Positions 1-9,376 are shown, counted from the first letter of the stretch. The stretch: 64,000 bases of DNA from Formosa sp. Hel1_33_131 (GCA_949499105.1 CATEFX010000028.1:62001-126000); one strand, 5' to 3'. Program-made: numbers and translations. The notes: generated by a model not told the origin, from the letters alone.

Positions 1-1
1 T

Positions 2-589
<588 letters not shown>

Positions 590-605
590 GTTTATTTAAA
601 ACCAA

Positions 606-709
606 AAAAGAGGGTGTCTGAAAAGGCTTTGCTTTGTCAATCTGAACTCGTTTCAGATTCTGAATAAATTCAGCATGACAGATTTTCTTCCTTTCAGACA
701 CCCTCTTTT
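606..709. repeat. Nested palindromic repeat / bidirectional terminator
   Basis: An 18-base perfect inverted repeat (606-623 with 692-709, core AGAGGGTGTCTGAAA) encloses a 68-base loop. Each strand has a run of A before and T after the stem. Inside the loop lie two smaller hairpins, ATCTGAA/TTCAGAT (640-646, 652-658) and CTGAAT/ATTCAG (660-665, 668-673), themselves bounded by TGTCA (635-639) and TGACA (676-680). It separates the convergent purB and DUF4252 genes, so it can serve as a terminator for both. The cloverleaf-like inner part resembles dispersed palindromic repeats I recall from other flavobacterial genomes; that resemblance is from memory. Confidence 0.7.
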
Positions 710-727
710 AGTTTAGTGAGTATTTTA

Positions 728-1270
728 TCAGAGTAAAAACTTCATAAAGTCTTCAATATTCGCATTTTTAGTGTCAAACTCATCCACGACATTTCGAAGT
801 TTCATGATTTTTGAGAGCTCCATATCATCTCCTAGCACTCTAACAATCGCAAAACCATAGTCGGGGGAAACTCCAAAAATAATTAATTCATCGATTTCTG
901 AATCGTCTCCAATATATAAGACTTGAACTTTTCCATCGGATGTATTTCCAGCTCGCATGAGATCGTTGTAAACCTCTGCCTTCAAAATGGTTTTAATTTT
1001 CGCTAATTCGGATGTAAATTCATCTTCAGAACCGTCTTTCAAACTATAGGCCAGCATATTGAGTTTGTCAATGGACTCAACCGCCTCATTTTGATCGTCT
1101 GAAAGTTCTATTTTGTCTGGGTTTAGAAAGGACATCGGAATGTCTACCGACATAAAACCTGACGCTTCTTGATGGTCAACAAAATACGATTGTAAGGACA
1201 AATTTGGAGAACAGGCCAAACAAATAGAAAGAACTCCAAAAATTGTTGAATATTTAATAAGAGCCTTCAT
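728..1270 (-). CDS. DUF4252 lipoprotein (second copy in operon)
   Basis: A 180-residue lipoprotein: a hydrophobic signal ends in a lipobox (CLAC, lipidated Cys at about residue 20), so it should be anchored in the periplasm or outer membrane. The rest matches the DUF4252 family as I recognise it, with a conserved middle containing IGDDSEIDELIIFG. Function is unknown. It abuts the preceding DUF4252 gene (stop and start adjacent), and both follow an ECF sigma factor and a membrane anti-sigma-like gene, so the four are probably one operon. A role as sensor or target of that sigma factor is inference. Confidence 0.75.
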   Translation of the reverse strand: MKALIKYSTIFGVLSICLACSPNLSLQSYFVDHQEASGFMSVDIPMSFLNPDKIELSDDQNEAVESIDKLNMLAYSLKDGSEDEFTSELAKIKTILKAEVYNDLMRAGNTSDGKVQVLYIGDDSEIDELIIFGVSPDYGFAIVRVLGDDMELSKIMKLRNVVDEFDTKNANIEDFMKFLL

Positions 1271-1837
1271 TTATTTTTTAGTTGCTTTTTTGAGTTGTTC
1301 TCCTCCAGGGACATTCAACTGACTGGTAAGTTTTGAAACTTGACGCAAATCAATATCGCCTGTGAGTGATAGAAGAACGGTTTCGATGACGCGTTGTTTC
1401 CCGTTAATAGAAATGTTTTCATTTTTGGTGATATCTCCTAAACCATTCACAAACATTAGCAGTTCTTTCACATGGTTTTCGTCTTTGCCTTCTAAAATAA
1501 AGAAGTTAACCGTTTGATCTCCATCTTTGATTCGCATCAATTCCTCTAACTTGGAGCTTTTGATGTATGTATCAACATCTTTTCTCATGGAATTCGAAAC
1601 ATCGATATTATCCGTTGTGTAAACCGTTAGATTTTTCAACATTTTTACTTGGTTGATAAAATCGTCAGAATCAGGATCATTGGTTTGAATATCAATATTG
1701 GATAACATTTTAAACATCTTTTGGTTCACGACCACAGATGTTACGTCTTCTTGATCTTCATATTTTTCAAATAGGCTTTGAGCTGGCATTAATGTGGGTG
1801 CCAAAAACAAACTAAGAATTAGTGCAATTTTTTTCAT
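1271..1837 (-). CDS. DUF4252 secreted protein (first copy in operon)
   Basis: A 188-residue protein with an N-terminal signal peptide (cleavage near AQS at residues 19-21) and no lipobox cysteine, so probably soluble periplasmic. The body has the DUF4252 pattern, with FFILEGKDENHVKELLMFVN matching the IGDDSEIDELIIFG stretch of its downstream paralogue. The two neighbours are a duplicated pair, one lipidated and one not. It is third in the sigma/anti-sigma/DUF4252/DUF4252 operon and starts 20 bases after the anti-sigma stop. Function is unknown. Confidence 0.75.
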   Translation of the reverse strand: MKKIALILSLFLAPTLMPAQSLFEKYEDQEDVTSVVVNQKMFKMLSNIDIQTNDPDSDDFINQVKMLKNLTVYTTDNIDVSNSMRKDVDTYIKSSKLEELMRIKDGDQTVNFFILEGKDENHVKELLMFVNGLGDITKNENISINGKQRVIETVLLSLTGDIDLRQVSKLTSQLNVPGGEQLKKATKK

Positions 1838-1857
1838 TTTTTAAATTTTAGATTTAA

Positions 1858-2346
1858 TTATTTAATGTTAAATATTTTATTGGTTGAGTTATTAAATTCT
1901 TCTAAAAAAACAATATTTTGTTGTCCTTTATTAAAAGAAGTTGAGATCATGTTTAGAGCACTTAATGGTGCCGCTCCTTTGTTCATTTGATTCGAAATTA
2001 GATCAAAGGCTTTGAGAGTTTCATTATAAGCAAATTGTTCTTCATTAGATAGCTTGATAAATTCATCTCGCGAAGTGAGTGTCATAAAAGTACTAAACAT
2101 AATTGTGACAACTGCAGCTGCTGCGAGCCAACGATACTTGTTTGGTTGACTGCGAGTCACTGCTAAAGGTCTTTGATAGGAAAGCTGCTTTTCGGATACG
2201 TAATAAGCAAACAGTGAGCGGTAAGCTTCCAAGTGAGGCGCAACAGTTTCTGTTGAAAAATAGTGTTTTAACTGTGCTTCTTCTTGTAAAGTTGTATCTC
2301 CATGTTCGTACTTTTCTAAAAGACGTTCAATTTTTTTTGATTCCAT
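1858..2346 (-). CDS. Membrane anti-sigma-like protein
   Basis: A 162-residue protein with a charged cytoplasmic N-terminal region (about 1-70, including EKYEHGDTTLQEEAQL, a pattern typical of Bacteroidota anti-sigma N-termini), one membrane segment at about 73-91 and a short periplasmic tail. The start codon overlaps the end of the ECF sigma gene by 20 bases, the usual arrangement for a sigma factor and its cognate anti-sigma factor. No zinc-binding HxxxCxxC motif is seen. The assignment rests on position, topology and the N-terminal pattern; direct binding to the sigma factor is inference. Confidence 0.65.
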   Translation of the reverse strand: MESKKIERLLEKYEHGDTTLQEEAQLKHYFSTETVAPHLEAYRSLFAYYVSEKQLSYQRPLAVTRSQPNKYRWLAAAAVVTIMFSTFMTLTSRDEFIKLSNEEQFAYNETLKAFDLISNQMNKGAAPLSALNMISTSFNKGQQNIVFLEEFNNSTNKIFNIK

Positions 2347-2842
2347 AATTATGGGTCTGTGTTAATTTTTCTCGTATTGTTTTTCTGGCTCTAGACAGGG
2401 AAACTCGAATAGTAGCTTCACTCATATCCAGTATTTTAGCGATTTCATTAAACTCATAGTTTTCAATATCTCTGAGTTGTAATATTAATTTTTGTTTTGC
2501 GGGTAAAGCTTCCATATGTTTTTCAACCCAGCGAAGACTGTCATTAATCTCAATTGATTTTTGTAATGATTGCGAATGGTCTTCATAATTGTTGTGTACT
2601 ATTTTTAAATTTTGTGCTTGTTTAGATTTTAATCGATCAAAGCACCAGTTTTTTGTCATCGTCATTGCAAATGCTTCCGGACTCTTATAGTCCTTAAATT
2701 TTTGACGATGATTCCATAATTTCAAAAGAACTTCTTGTGTGGCATCCTCTGCTTCTTCAACAGATACTAATAATCGTCTCGCAATCCGAAAAATCTTATC
2801 CTTAAAAGGCGTAATTATCTTCAAATATTCTATCTCGTTCAT
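2327..2842 (-). CDS. ECF-type RNA polymerase sigma factor
   Basis: A 171-residue sigma-70 family protein of the extracytoplasmic function class. Region 2 is at about residues 10-75 (AEDATQEVLLKLWN is the region 2 core) and region 4 at about 110-165 with the helix-turn-helix NEIAKILDMSEATIRVSLSRARK. No region 3 is present. It leads a minus-strand operon with an overlapping anti-sigma-like gene and two DUF4252 genes. The 155-base gap to the divergent S41 protease gene must hold promoters for both; I found no exact TAnnTTTG box there, which would fit use of an alternative sigma factor. Confidence 0.92.
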   Translation of the reverse strand: MNEIEYLKIITPFKDKIFRIARRLLVSVEEAEDATQEVLLKLWNHRQKFKDYKSPEAFAMTMTKNWCFDRLKSKQAQNLKIVHNNYEDHSQSLQKSIEINDSLRWVEKHMEALPAKQKLILQLRDIENYEFNEIAKILDMSEATIRVSLSRARKTIREKLTQTHNYGIKKN

Positions 2843-2997
2843 AGTAGATTGGGTGGTTATACTTTAAGGACGATTAATTTATAGATTTGTTACAAGCTTT
2901 CAAAATAATTTTTGTTTCGTCATAATTAGTTTAAATTAGTCCTTTAAGACTCAAAGCTATTAAAATAAGTTCATTTTAAACTATAAATCTACATCAA

Positions 2998-4413
2998 ATG
3001 AAATCAGTTAATAAATTCGTACTTCTATTGTTCATCACTTCTATATCTTTGAGTTGTTTTGAAGATACTGATGATAATCCTATAAGCAGTATCGACATCA
3101 AAGATTTTGTTTGGAAAGGTCTCAATTTTGCGTATCTCTATAAAGATGATGTTGATGATTTAGCTAACGATCGATTTGGATCGGATGGTGACTATCAAAA
3201 TTATCTGAACTCTTTTGAAAATCCTGAACGTTTATTTGAAAATTTAATTTTCAAACCAGATTCAGTGGATCGATTTAGTTGGATTACTGATGACTATATC
3301 GCCCTCGAACAACAATTTAGTGGCGTCTCAAAAACCAGTGGTGCAGAATTTAATTTTTATTATATTCCTGGGAGTTCTAGTGAGGTTCTTGGAATTGTGC
3401 GCTTGATACACCCTAACAGTAATGCCAGTCAAACAGTTCTGGAAAGAGGGCAAATCTTCACTAGTATTGATGGACAATCGATGACCGAATCAAACCTTGG
3501 CGCCCTATTAAGTAATGACACCTTCAGTATTGGGTTGGCGACTTATGAAGACAATGGCACAACCATTACTACCGATGATCAAGTTATTAGTACGGATGAA
3601 ATGGTCATGCTCACCAAAACCGTCTATAATGAAAATCCGATTTTCAAAAATCAGCTCATTACATTGCAAGATAAAACGATTGGATATTTAATGTATAATG
3701 GATTTGTATCGGATTATGACGCCCAACTCAATGATGTTTTTGGAGAATTTAAAGGCCAAAATATTCAATACCTAATTTTAGATTTGAGATATAATCCTGG
3801 AGGAAGTGTGAACACAGCAACCGAATTAGGCAGTATGATTACAGGGATTGATAATGAAGTTTTTGCAATACTTCAATACAACTCCGATCTAGAAAGTAAC
3901 AATTCTACCTATGATTTTACCAACACATTATCTGAAAATGAGGCGGCCATAAACAGTTTGGGATTAACCACACTTTATGTGCTAACCTCCGATCGTTCTG
4001 CATCTGCAAGTGAAATGATTATTAATAGTTTGAGATCGTATATTGAAGTCATTCAAATTGGAACAAAAACGGTTGGGAAATCACAAGCATCCGTCACAAT
4101 TTATGATTCTCCAACGTTTCAGAAAAAAGACGTTAACCCTTCCCACTCTTACGCAATGCAACCTTTGGTCGCTATTACTGTTAATAAAAATAATGAGGCC
4201 GTACCACCAGCGGGGCTCATTCCACAAATAGAAATTGCAGAAGGCATTTCAAATTATGGTGTTCTAGGGGACATTTCAGAACCCTTATTGGCCGCTGCGA
4301 TCAGTGAAATCCTAGGCTCTGGAAGAAGGTCTATAAATGAACCAAATCTAATTAAACCTATTTCAGACTCTGATTCATTCATAGCGCATTCTGAAGAAAT
4401 GTACATTGACTAG
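2998..4413 (+). CDS. S41-family C-terminal processing peptidase, lipoprotein
   Basis: A 471-residue serine protease of the CtpA/Prc type. The signal ends in a lipobox (SLSC, Cys at about residue 20). A PDZ-like region at about 140-200 precedes the peptidase core, which contains LDLRYNPGG and SASASE. By family comparison S336 is the nucleophile and K361, 25 residues later in GKSQAS, the general base; both are present. It is probably anchored in the periplasm or on the surface; its substrate is unknown. The gene ends 9 bases before the convergent TonB receptor gene, with no terminator between them. Confidence 0.9.
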   Translation: MKSVNKFVLLLFITSISLSCFEDTDDNPISSIDIKDFVWKGLNFAYLYKDDVDDLANDRFGSDGDYQNYLNSFENPERLFENLIFKPDSVDRFSWITDDYIALEQQFSGVSKTSGAEFNFYYIPGSSSEVLGIVRLIHPNSNASQTVLERGQIFTSIDGQSMTESNLGALLSNDTFSIGLATYEDNGTTITTDDQVISTDEMVMLTKTVYNENPIFKNQLITLQDKTIGYLMYNGFVSDYDAQLNDVFGEFKGQNIQYLILDLRYNPGGSVNTATELGSMITGIDNEVFAILQYNSDLESNNSTYDFTNTLSENEAAINSLGLTTLYVLTSDRSASASEMIINSLRSYIEVIQIGTKTVGKSQASVTIYDSPTFQKKDVNPSHSYAMQPLVAITVNKNNEAVPPAGLIPQIEIAEGISNYGVLGDISEPLLAAAISEILGSGRRSINEPNLIKPISDSDSFIAHSEEMYID

Positions 4414-4422
4414 TTTCCTTTA

Positions 4423-6273
4423 CTAAAGTGTGATTTTCAATCCTAATCGAACATTTCTTCCTTTGGTTGTATAGCCCGGAACATCTTCATAATCTTCATT
4501 TAGAATATTATCGATGCCACCAAAAAACGTCACTATATTGTTTAGAGCTGTATGACTTACATATAAATTAAATAAACTAAAACGATCTAAAAGAGGGACG
4601 AAACTATTTTCAAATCTTTGATGTGTATATTGGTAAGACAACGATGCAAACGTGGCTTTTGACATGTTATAGCTTAGCTGTAAATTAGCCTTGTGTTTAG
4701 GAATTCTACGAGCGAAGGCTTCCTTATACTCCACAAATGTGTAGTTGGCTTGAACCGAAAGTTTTTTGAATAAAGTGGCTTCAACCTCAAGCTCCACCCC
4801 TTTTGCATGTAATAAATCTGAAGCATTTAAATAACCGCCATCAATCCATAAAACCGTATTTTTTTCCTCTCTATTAAAAAACAAACCAGAAACTCTAAAG
4901 TCAGTAGTTAACTTCAATTCTACTCCAGCTTCAATAGTTGTATTTTGTTCTGGGTCTAAGTCAAGATTCGCTCCAAAATCTCCATATAAAAAAGATAAAG
5001 TAGGGGCAATAAAAGACGTGCTATAGGATCCAAAAATTTTGGTATATCCATTGGTAGTCGATTTAATCGCAAAGGATGGATTTAAATTATATACAAAATG
5101 AGACCCATATTCGGAATGATTATTTAAACGAGCACCCGCATTCATAGTTAAACCAAAATCTGAAACATATACAAAATTTGCATACGGATCTAAAATATTA
5201 AATGTGACGTTATTCGTAAAGGTTGCATTATTTTCAATTCTATTGATTCCGATAATCGTATAAAACGTTTTATCAAATACATATTTATTATAAAGATCAA
5301 ATACAAGGTTTTTGGACTTGAAATTCGATGGGAAACTAGAAACAAAATCTCTATCGTATTCGCTAAAAGCGGCATTCAAATTTACACTTCCTTTGTTGTA
5401 TTTAAAAGTTGAGGATGCGCCAATACGTGACTGTTTACTATTAAATTCGTCCGAAGTATCTGCTAAACTAAAACTCGCATCATAGCCATCAATATTTGAT
5501 TTTGAGTCCGTATAATTTCCATACACATTTAGAGAAAAAGCAGGATTGAACGTGTAACCAAAGTTGGTGTCTAAACCATATTTCGAGTATGCATCTTTCT
5601 CATTCGCATCGGAAATGACGGCCGATAAGCCATCAGAAAATTGATTGCTAAAAGCCGTTCTGTAAGTAAACTTATTTAGTGTACCACTAAAAGCTATACT
5701 ATTATTAAAATCTGCCACATTATAATTTTGATCTGATGCTGATTGATTCGTTCCGACACTGGATGAAAAAGCGGCACTCATCTTTTTTGAATTGGCAGAC
5801 TTGGTTGTAATGTTAATCACTGCAGCTGCTGCTCCACTTCCATATAAGGTACTTGCTGCCCCTTTAATAATTTCGATCGATTCAATTTGACTCAAATTTA
5901 GCAATCTAAAATCATATCCACCTGAAAGCTCTGATGGATCACTAACTTGAACGCCATCTAGCAATACCAAAACTTGACGGTTGCGCCCACCTCGAACATA
6001 GACACCCAAATTTTGACCCGCATTGCTTCGACTTCCATTAATTTCAATACCACTTTTGGTATTTATCAATTCTGAAATCGTTCTTGCTTGGTTATTTTCA
6101 ATCTCTTCTTTAGAAATTTTAATCACCGTTTTGCCAGAGTTTTCACGTTTTAGTTTAAAACGAGAATCCGTTATAACCACTTCATCAAGGGATTCTTCAG
6201 AAACAGTTTGGGCAATAATTTGAGTTTGGGCACATAGACATAGTGCGATTAATACATAGGATTTATTAGTCAT
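4423..6273 (-). CDS. btuB: TonB-dependent outer-membrane receptor, BtuB-like (cobalamin uptake)
   Basis: A 616-residue outer-membrane receptor. A signal peptide (about 1-22) is followed by a TonB box-like EVVITD, a plug domain at about 45-160 (YVRGGRNRQVLVLLDGVQV, then IKGAASTLYGSGAAAAVINI) and a 22-strand-type barrel ending in LGLKITL. Size and plug are those of BtuB rather than the larger SusC receptors. A cobalamin riboswitch lies directly upstream on the same strand, which makes vitamin B12 or another corrinoid the likely substrate. The gene would be shut off when cobalamin is plentiful. No btuCDF genes are in the window. Confidence 0.9.
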   Translation of the reverse strand: MTNKSYVLIALCLCAQTQIIAQTVSEESLDEVVITDSRFKLKRENSGKTVIKISKEEIENNQARTISELINTKSGIEINGSRSNAGQNLGVYVRGGRNRQVLVLLDGVQVSDPSELSGGYDFRLLNLSQIESIEIIKGAASTLYGSGAAAAVINITTKSANSKKMSAAFSSSVGTNQSASDQNYNVADFNNSIAFSGTLNKFTYRTAFSNQFSDGLSAVISDANEKDAYSKYGLDTNFGYTFNPAFSLNVYGNYTDSKSNIDGYDASFSLADTSDEFNSKQSRIGASSTFKYNKGSVNLNAAFSEYDRDFVSSFPSNFKSKNLVFDLYNKYVFDKTFYTIIGINRIENNATFTNNVTFNILDPYANFVYVSDFGLTMNAGARLNNHSEYGSHFVYNLNPSFAIKSTTNGYTKIFGSYSTSFIAPTLSFLYGDFGANLDLDPEQNTTIEAGVELKLTTDFRVSGLFFNREEKNTVLWIDGGYLNASDLLHAKGVELEVEATLFKKLSVQANYTFVEYKEAFARRIPKHKANLQLSYNMSKATFASLSYQYTHQRFENSFVPLLDRFSLFNLYVSHTALNNIVTFFGGIDNILNEDYEDVPGYTTKGRNVRLGLKITL

Positions 6274-6349
6274 TTAAATTTAATTAATCGAGATACTAGG
6301 GCATACAAAATTGTATGAAAACTTCTATCCCGAAAGTTTAACATTCTAT

Positions 6350-6528
6350 TTTGAATAAGGCAGGTCTCCTGGCTTTCGTCTTTAGATAGGCCTTCCCAGT
6401 TTTCACCAGTGACAAAGAAAAAATCTAAAGCATTTTGCATAGCAAAACTAAGAATACAGTTGCGGGAACAGCTCTGGAATTTAACCAGATTCCCTTTTAA
6501 TTGAATAAAAAAATCATTATTCAAACCA
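6350..6528 (-). ncRNA. Cobalamin (B12) riboswitch
   Basis: On the minus strand the leader of the TonB receptor carries the B12-box motif GCCAGGAGACCTGCC (plus-strand 6359-6373), the conserved TTCCCGCAACTGTA segment (6455-6468) and a GGGAATCTGG/CCAGAG arm (around 6475-6495). The closing P1 helix is visible as 9 pairs, 6350-6358 with 6517-6525. The aptamer ends about 77 bases before the receptor start, leaving room for an expression platform; a CATACAA/TTGTATG hairpin at 6303-6318 lies in that stretch. The class is well established as adenosylcobalamin-responsive repression. Whether control is at transcription or translation is not clear. Confidence 0.93.
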
Positions 6529-6538
6529 AAATTCGGGG

Positions 6539-6546
6539 CAAATGTA
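6539..6546 (-). promoter_or_regulatory. -7 box for riboswitch/btuB transcript
   Basis: The minus strand reads TACATTTG, a match to the Bacteroidota -7 consensus TAnnTTTG, about 10 bases upstream of the P1 helix of the riboswitch. No good TTG -33 element was found. It places the transcript start just before the aptamer. Confidence 0.5.
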
Positions 6547-6562
6547 AATTTTTTTGATAGAA

Positions 6563-6595
6563 TTGTGGGTATTAATCGAAATAATATTATTTTTG
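6563..6595 (+). promoter_or_regulatory. Promoter for DUF6580 gene
   Basis: TTG (6563-6565), a 22-base spacer and TATTTTTG (6588-6595) fit the Bacteroidota housekeeping promoter. Transcription would begin near 6601, giving a leader of about 10 bases to the ATG at 6611. This rules out the upstream in-frame ATG at 6554 as the start. The promoter overlaps the one for the divergent riboswitch transcript. Confidence 0.6.
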
Positions 6596-6610
6596 TATAA
6601 AATATCTCCG

Positions 6611-7108
6611 ATGTCAAATTCCTACTTATCTAAAAAACAACTTATTATTATCGCATTCATGCTTATCGCGGTTTTATTTAGACTTGTTCCCCACCTTCCA
6701 AATTTTACACCCGTCACTGCCATCGCTCTTTTTGGAGGTCTTTATTTTTCAAACAAAACATTAGCGTATGTAGTGCCCTTGTTTATTATGGTCTTATCCG
6801 ATCTGTTTTTAGGATTTCATAGTATTTCAATCGTTGTATATGCCGCCTTTTTATTCGTAAGCTTTATTGGAACTCAATCCAAAAAACCAAGTGTATTTGC
6901 GATTCTACTAAGTAGTCTTAGTTTTTTCGTGATCACTAATTTTGGTGTATGGCTTATTAGCTACCCTAAATCTTGGGTGGGGCTTGTTGAATGTTATACC
7001 CTCGCAATTCCATTTTTTAGAAATTCACTTTTAGGTGACTTTTTCTATGCTGGACTTATGATTTATGGGTTTAATTTTGTTCAAAAGCGGTATTTACAAT
7101 TAAGCTAA
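6611..7108 (+). CDS. DUF6580 family membrane protein, putative transporter component
   Basis: A 165-residue integral membrane protein with about five hydrophobic segments and the conserved loop PNFTPVTAIALFGGLYF at about 35-51. I recognise it as DUF6580, a family that resembles substrate-binding (S) components of ECF transporters. The start at 6611 was chosen because a promoter ends just before it. It is divergent from the riboswitch-controlled btuB-like receptor, which suggests a link to cobalamin or cobalt handling, but the riboswitch points the other way and would not control it. The substrate is unknown. Confidence 0.7.
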   Translation: MSNSYLSKKQLIIIAFMLIAVLFRLVPHLPNFTPVTAIALFGGLYFSNKTLAYVVPLFIMVLSDLFLGFHSISIVVYAAFLFVSFIGTQSKKPSVFAILLSSLSFFVITNFGVWLISYPKSWVGLVECYTLAIPFFRNSLLGDFFYAGLMIYGFNFVQKRYLQLS

Positions 7109-7201
7109 ACCTTCATAGCACACGTATTTCATTTATTTTTAAGGATTTAGTTCTATAAAACTGTAGGATTTTCATACTTTTATAGCAAAGAAAATTCTAT
7201 A

Positions 7202-8521
7202 ATGACCGAAAGTTTAATTCTCATTATCTCTGTAATAATTAGTGGCCTGATCGGCGGATATTTAGGGTTTACAATTTCAAAATTGAAAAGTAAAAGCGAC
7301 CGAAGTACCCTCGAAGAACGTCAAAATCAGTTAAATAAAACGGTGACTGATTTAAAAAACAATATTTTAAATATTGAATCTGAACGGGATGACTTTCGAT
7401 CAGAAAAAGATGCTATAAACATACAGTTGGTTCAGAAAACTGCTGCTTTTGATACACTGCAAGAAGATTATTTGAAACGCGAAACGGAGCTCGAAGAACG
7501 TCAAGAGCAACTCAGGAAAGATTTTGAAATCTTAGCGTCTAAAATTCTGGAAGAAAAATCTGAAAAATTTACCATTCAAAATAAAGAAAATCTGAAACAG
7601 ATTTTAAACCCCTTACAGGAAAAAATTCAAGGATTTGAACAAAAAGTGGAAGCAAGACAAAAAGAAAGTATCATTATGCACTCAGCTCTCAAAGAGCAAT
7701 TAACTGGCTTAAAAGACTTGAATCAAGTAATGAGTAAGGAAGCCAACAATCTGACCAAAGCGTTGAAAGGCGATAGTAAAATGCAAGGGAATTGGGGCGA
7801 ATTGGTTCTGGAACGCGTGCTTGAAAAATCAAACTTAGTAAAAGATCGCGAATATTTTGTGCAACAAAGTTTTACACTCCCAGACGGCAGTCGTGTCCTC
7901 CCCGATGTGGTATTGCATTTACCTGACGGGAAAAAGATGGTGATTGATTCAAAAGTGTCGTTAACAGATTATGAGCGCTATGTCAATGCGGATTCTGAAG
8001 ATCAAGAAAAACATTTGAAAGCCCATATCAATTCTATTAAAAAACACGTGGATCAATTGTCTGGAAAAAATTACCACGATTTATATGATATAGAATCACC
8101 CGATTTTGTGTTGATGTTTATCCCTGTAGAGCCGGCTTTTGCCATTGCTTCAAACCATGACACTAACCTGTACAGTAAAGCCTTTGAAAGTAATATTGTG
8201 ATTGTGACACCCTCTACCCTCTTAGCCACTCTTCGAACCGTGGACAGTCTGTGGAAAAACGAAAAACAACAGAAAAACGCCATTGAAATTGCACGCCAAG
8301 CGGGTGGTTTATATGATAAATTTGAAGGCCTGATCACCGATTTAACAGGGGTTGGCAAGAAAATTGACGCCGCCAAGAACGATTATTCTGCGGCCATGAA
8401 TAAACTTGTCGATGGACAAGGAAGTTTGGTCACGCGTGTTGAAAAGCTAAAGAAATTAGGGGCTAAAGCAAACAAAGCACTCCCAGAAGCAATTTTAAAA
8501 CGTGCCGAAGGCGAGGATTAA
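7202..8521 (+). CDS. rmuC: DNA recombination protein RmuC
   Basis: A 439-residue protein with one N-terminal membrane anchor (about 3-23), a long coiled coil (about 30-175, rich in E, K, Q and L) and the RmuC nuclease-like core at about 190-410, including GNWGELVLERVLEKS, LPDVVLHLPDGK and VIDSKVSL. The core belongs to the PD-(D/E)xK-related group, and the D...DSK residues are present. In E. coli RmuC limits inversions at short inverted repeats. The length is typical. It is a single gene, with 93 bases before it and a convergent neighbour 3 bases after its stop. Confidence 0.93.
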   Translation: MTESLILIISVIISGLIGGYLGFTISKLKSKSDRSTLEERQNQLNKTVTDLKNNILNIESERDDFRSEKDAINIQLVQKTAAFDTLQEDYLKRETELEERQEQLRKDFEILASKILEEKSEKFTIQNKENLKQILNPLQEKIQGFEQKVEARQKESIIMHSALKEQLTGLKDLNQVMSKEANNLTKALKGDSKMQGNWGELVLERVLEKSNLVKDREYFVQQSFTLPDGSRVLPDVVLHLPDGKKMVIDSKVSLTDYERYVNADSEDQEKHLKAHINSIKKHVDQLSGKNYHDLYDIESPDFVLMFIPVEPAFAIASNHDTNLYSKAFESNIVIVTPSTLLATLRTVDSLWKNEKQQKNAIEIARQAGGLYDKFEGLITDLTGVGKKIDAAKNDYSAAMNKLVDGQGSLVTRVEKLKKLGAKANKALPEAILKRAEGED

Positions 8522-8524
8522 CGC

Positions 8525-9376
8525 CTAGAACGAACGTGCTAAGTTAAACCCAAAATAGACATCACCGTCCCCCCAGTCTCCTGTACTGGTTCCAAAAACA
8601 CCATTGGTATTCATAGATTGAGAATTGGTGAAATGCAATTGAAACACATGTCCGCCAGTTTCTAAATCAACCCCAATTGAAAATGGATTCGTATACAACG
8701 AATTGTCGCTACGGTTAAGATGCACCCCATATTCCATATTTAGCGACCATCGTGTTCCTAACTTGTAACGCCCCCCAAATCCGACGCCATACTGCGAATT
8801 ATCTTGAAAGTCATCAATTACATAATTATCATGAAAAAATGTAGGAGAAACGATGAGTGATAACTCATTATTTATTTTTCGAGAGATCAGAAGTTGCGCC
8901 ACATAACTCAAGCGGTGTTTAAATTCTAGTTTTGGTAAATTATCCGTATCAAGGGCTGTATTGGCTAAGATAGACGTGTAGCCCACCACTGTAAATGGCA
9001 TTTTACTGGCTTGCTGTTTCAGTAATCTAAACTTAGTGGCCAACTCATAAATTTTCTGATTCGAGTTTCTAGAAGCACTGATATTAAGGTTGTCCGAGAT
9101 TCCGTACACAAAATTTAAATGGGTCACTGCTTCATCCAATCCAAAAAGATTTTGAAACCCATTTTTTACCGTTCCAAATCGATGCGACACAATAAAATTA
9201 AATCCCCCTTTAGCAACGAGCTTTGTCGATTCAAAATTAATCACTTTTAAGCCTTTAAATACGGCCGAAGCATAGACTGGAGTTTCTGAGTCCGTATCAA
9301 TTTCACTCAACAAATCTTCTTGAGAAAAAAGAATAAAACTACAAATTAAGAAAATGGAAGTAAGAAATTGTTTCAT
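8525..9376 (-). CDS. DUF5777 outer-membrane beta-barrel protein
   Basis: A 283-residue protein with a signal peptide (about 1-18), then SETPVYASAVFKGLKVINFES, the N-terminal pattern of DUF5777, followed by alternating hydrophobic strands and a C-terminal aromatic residue (LARSF), as in outer-membrane barrels. The molecular role of the family is not known. It lies last in a minus-strand run with the DOMON, ankyrin and OB-fold genes, 70 bases after the DOMON gene. With the cytochrome c and YceI genes nearby it may be the outer-membrane part of a redox module; that is inference. Confidence 0.75.
   Translation of the reverse strand: MKQFLTSIFLICSFILFSQEDLLSEIDTDSETPVYASAVFKGLKVINFESTKLVAKGGFNFIVSHRFGTVKNGFQNLFGLDEAVTHLNFVYGISDNLNISASRNSNQKIYELATKFRLLKQQASKMPFTVVGYTSILANTALDTDNLPKLEFKHRLSYVAQLLISRKINNELSLIVSPTFFHDNYVIDDFQDNSQYGVGFGGRYKLGTRWSLNMEYGVHLNRSDNSLYTNPFSIGVDLETGGHVFQLHFTNSQSMNTNGVFGTSTGDWGDGDVYFGFNLARSF

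Noticed and set aside
6554-6610. Longer start for the DUF6580 gene
   Set aside because: The extension covers a good promoter, so the transcript would start after it.
6270-6617. Minus-strand open frame of 115 codons upstream of btuB
   Set aside because: It lies across the whole cobalamin riboswitch and its promoter, so it is untranslated RNA structure rather than a gene.
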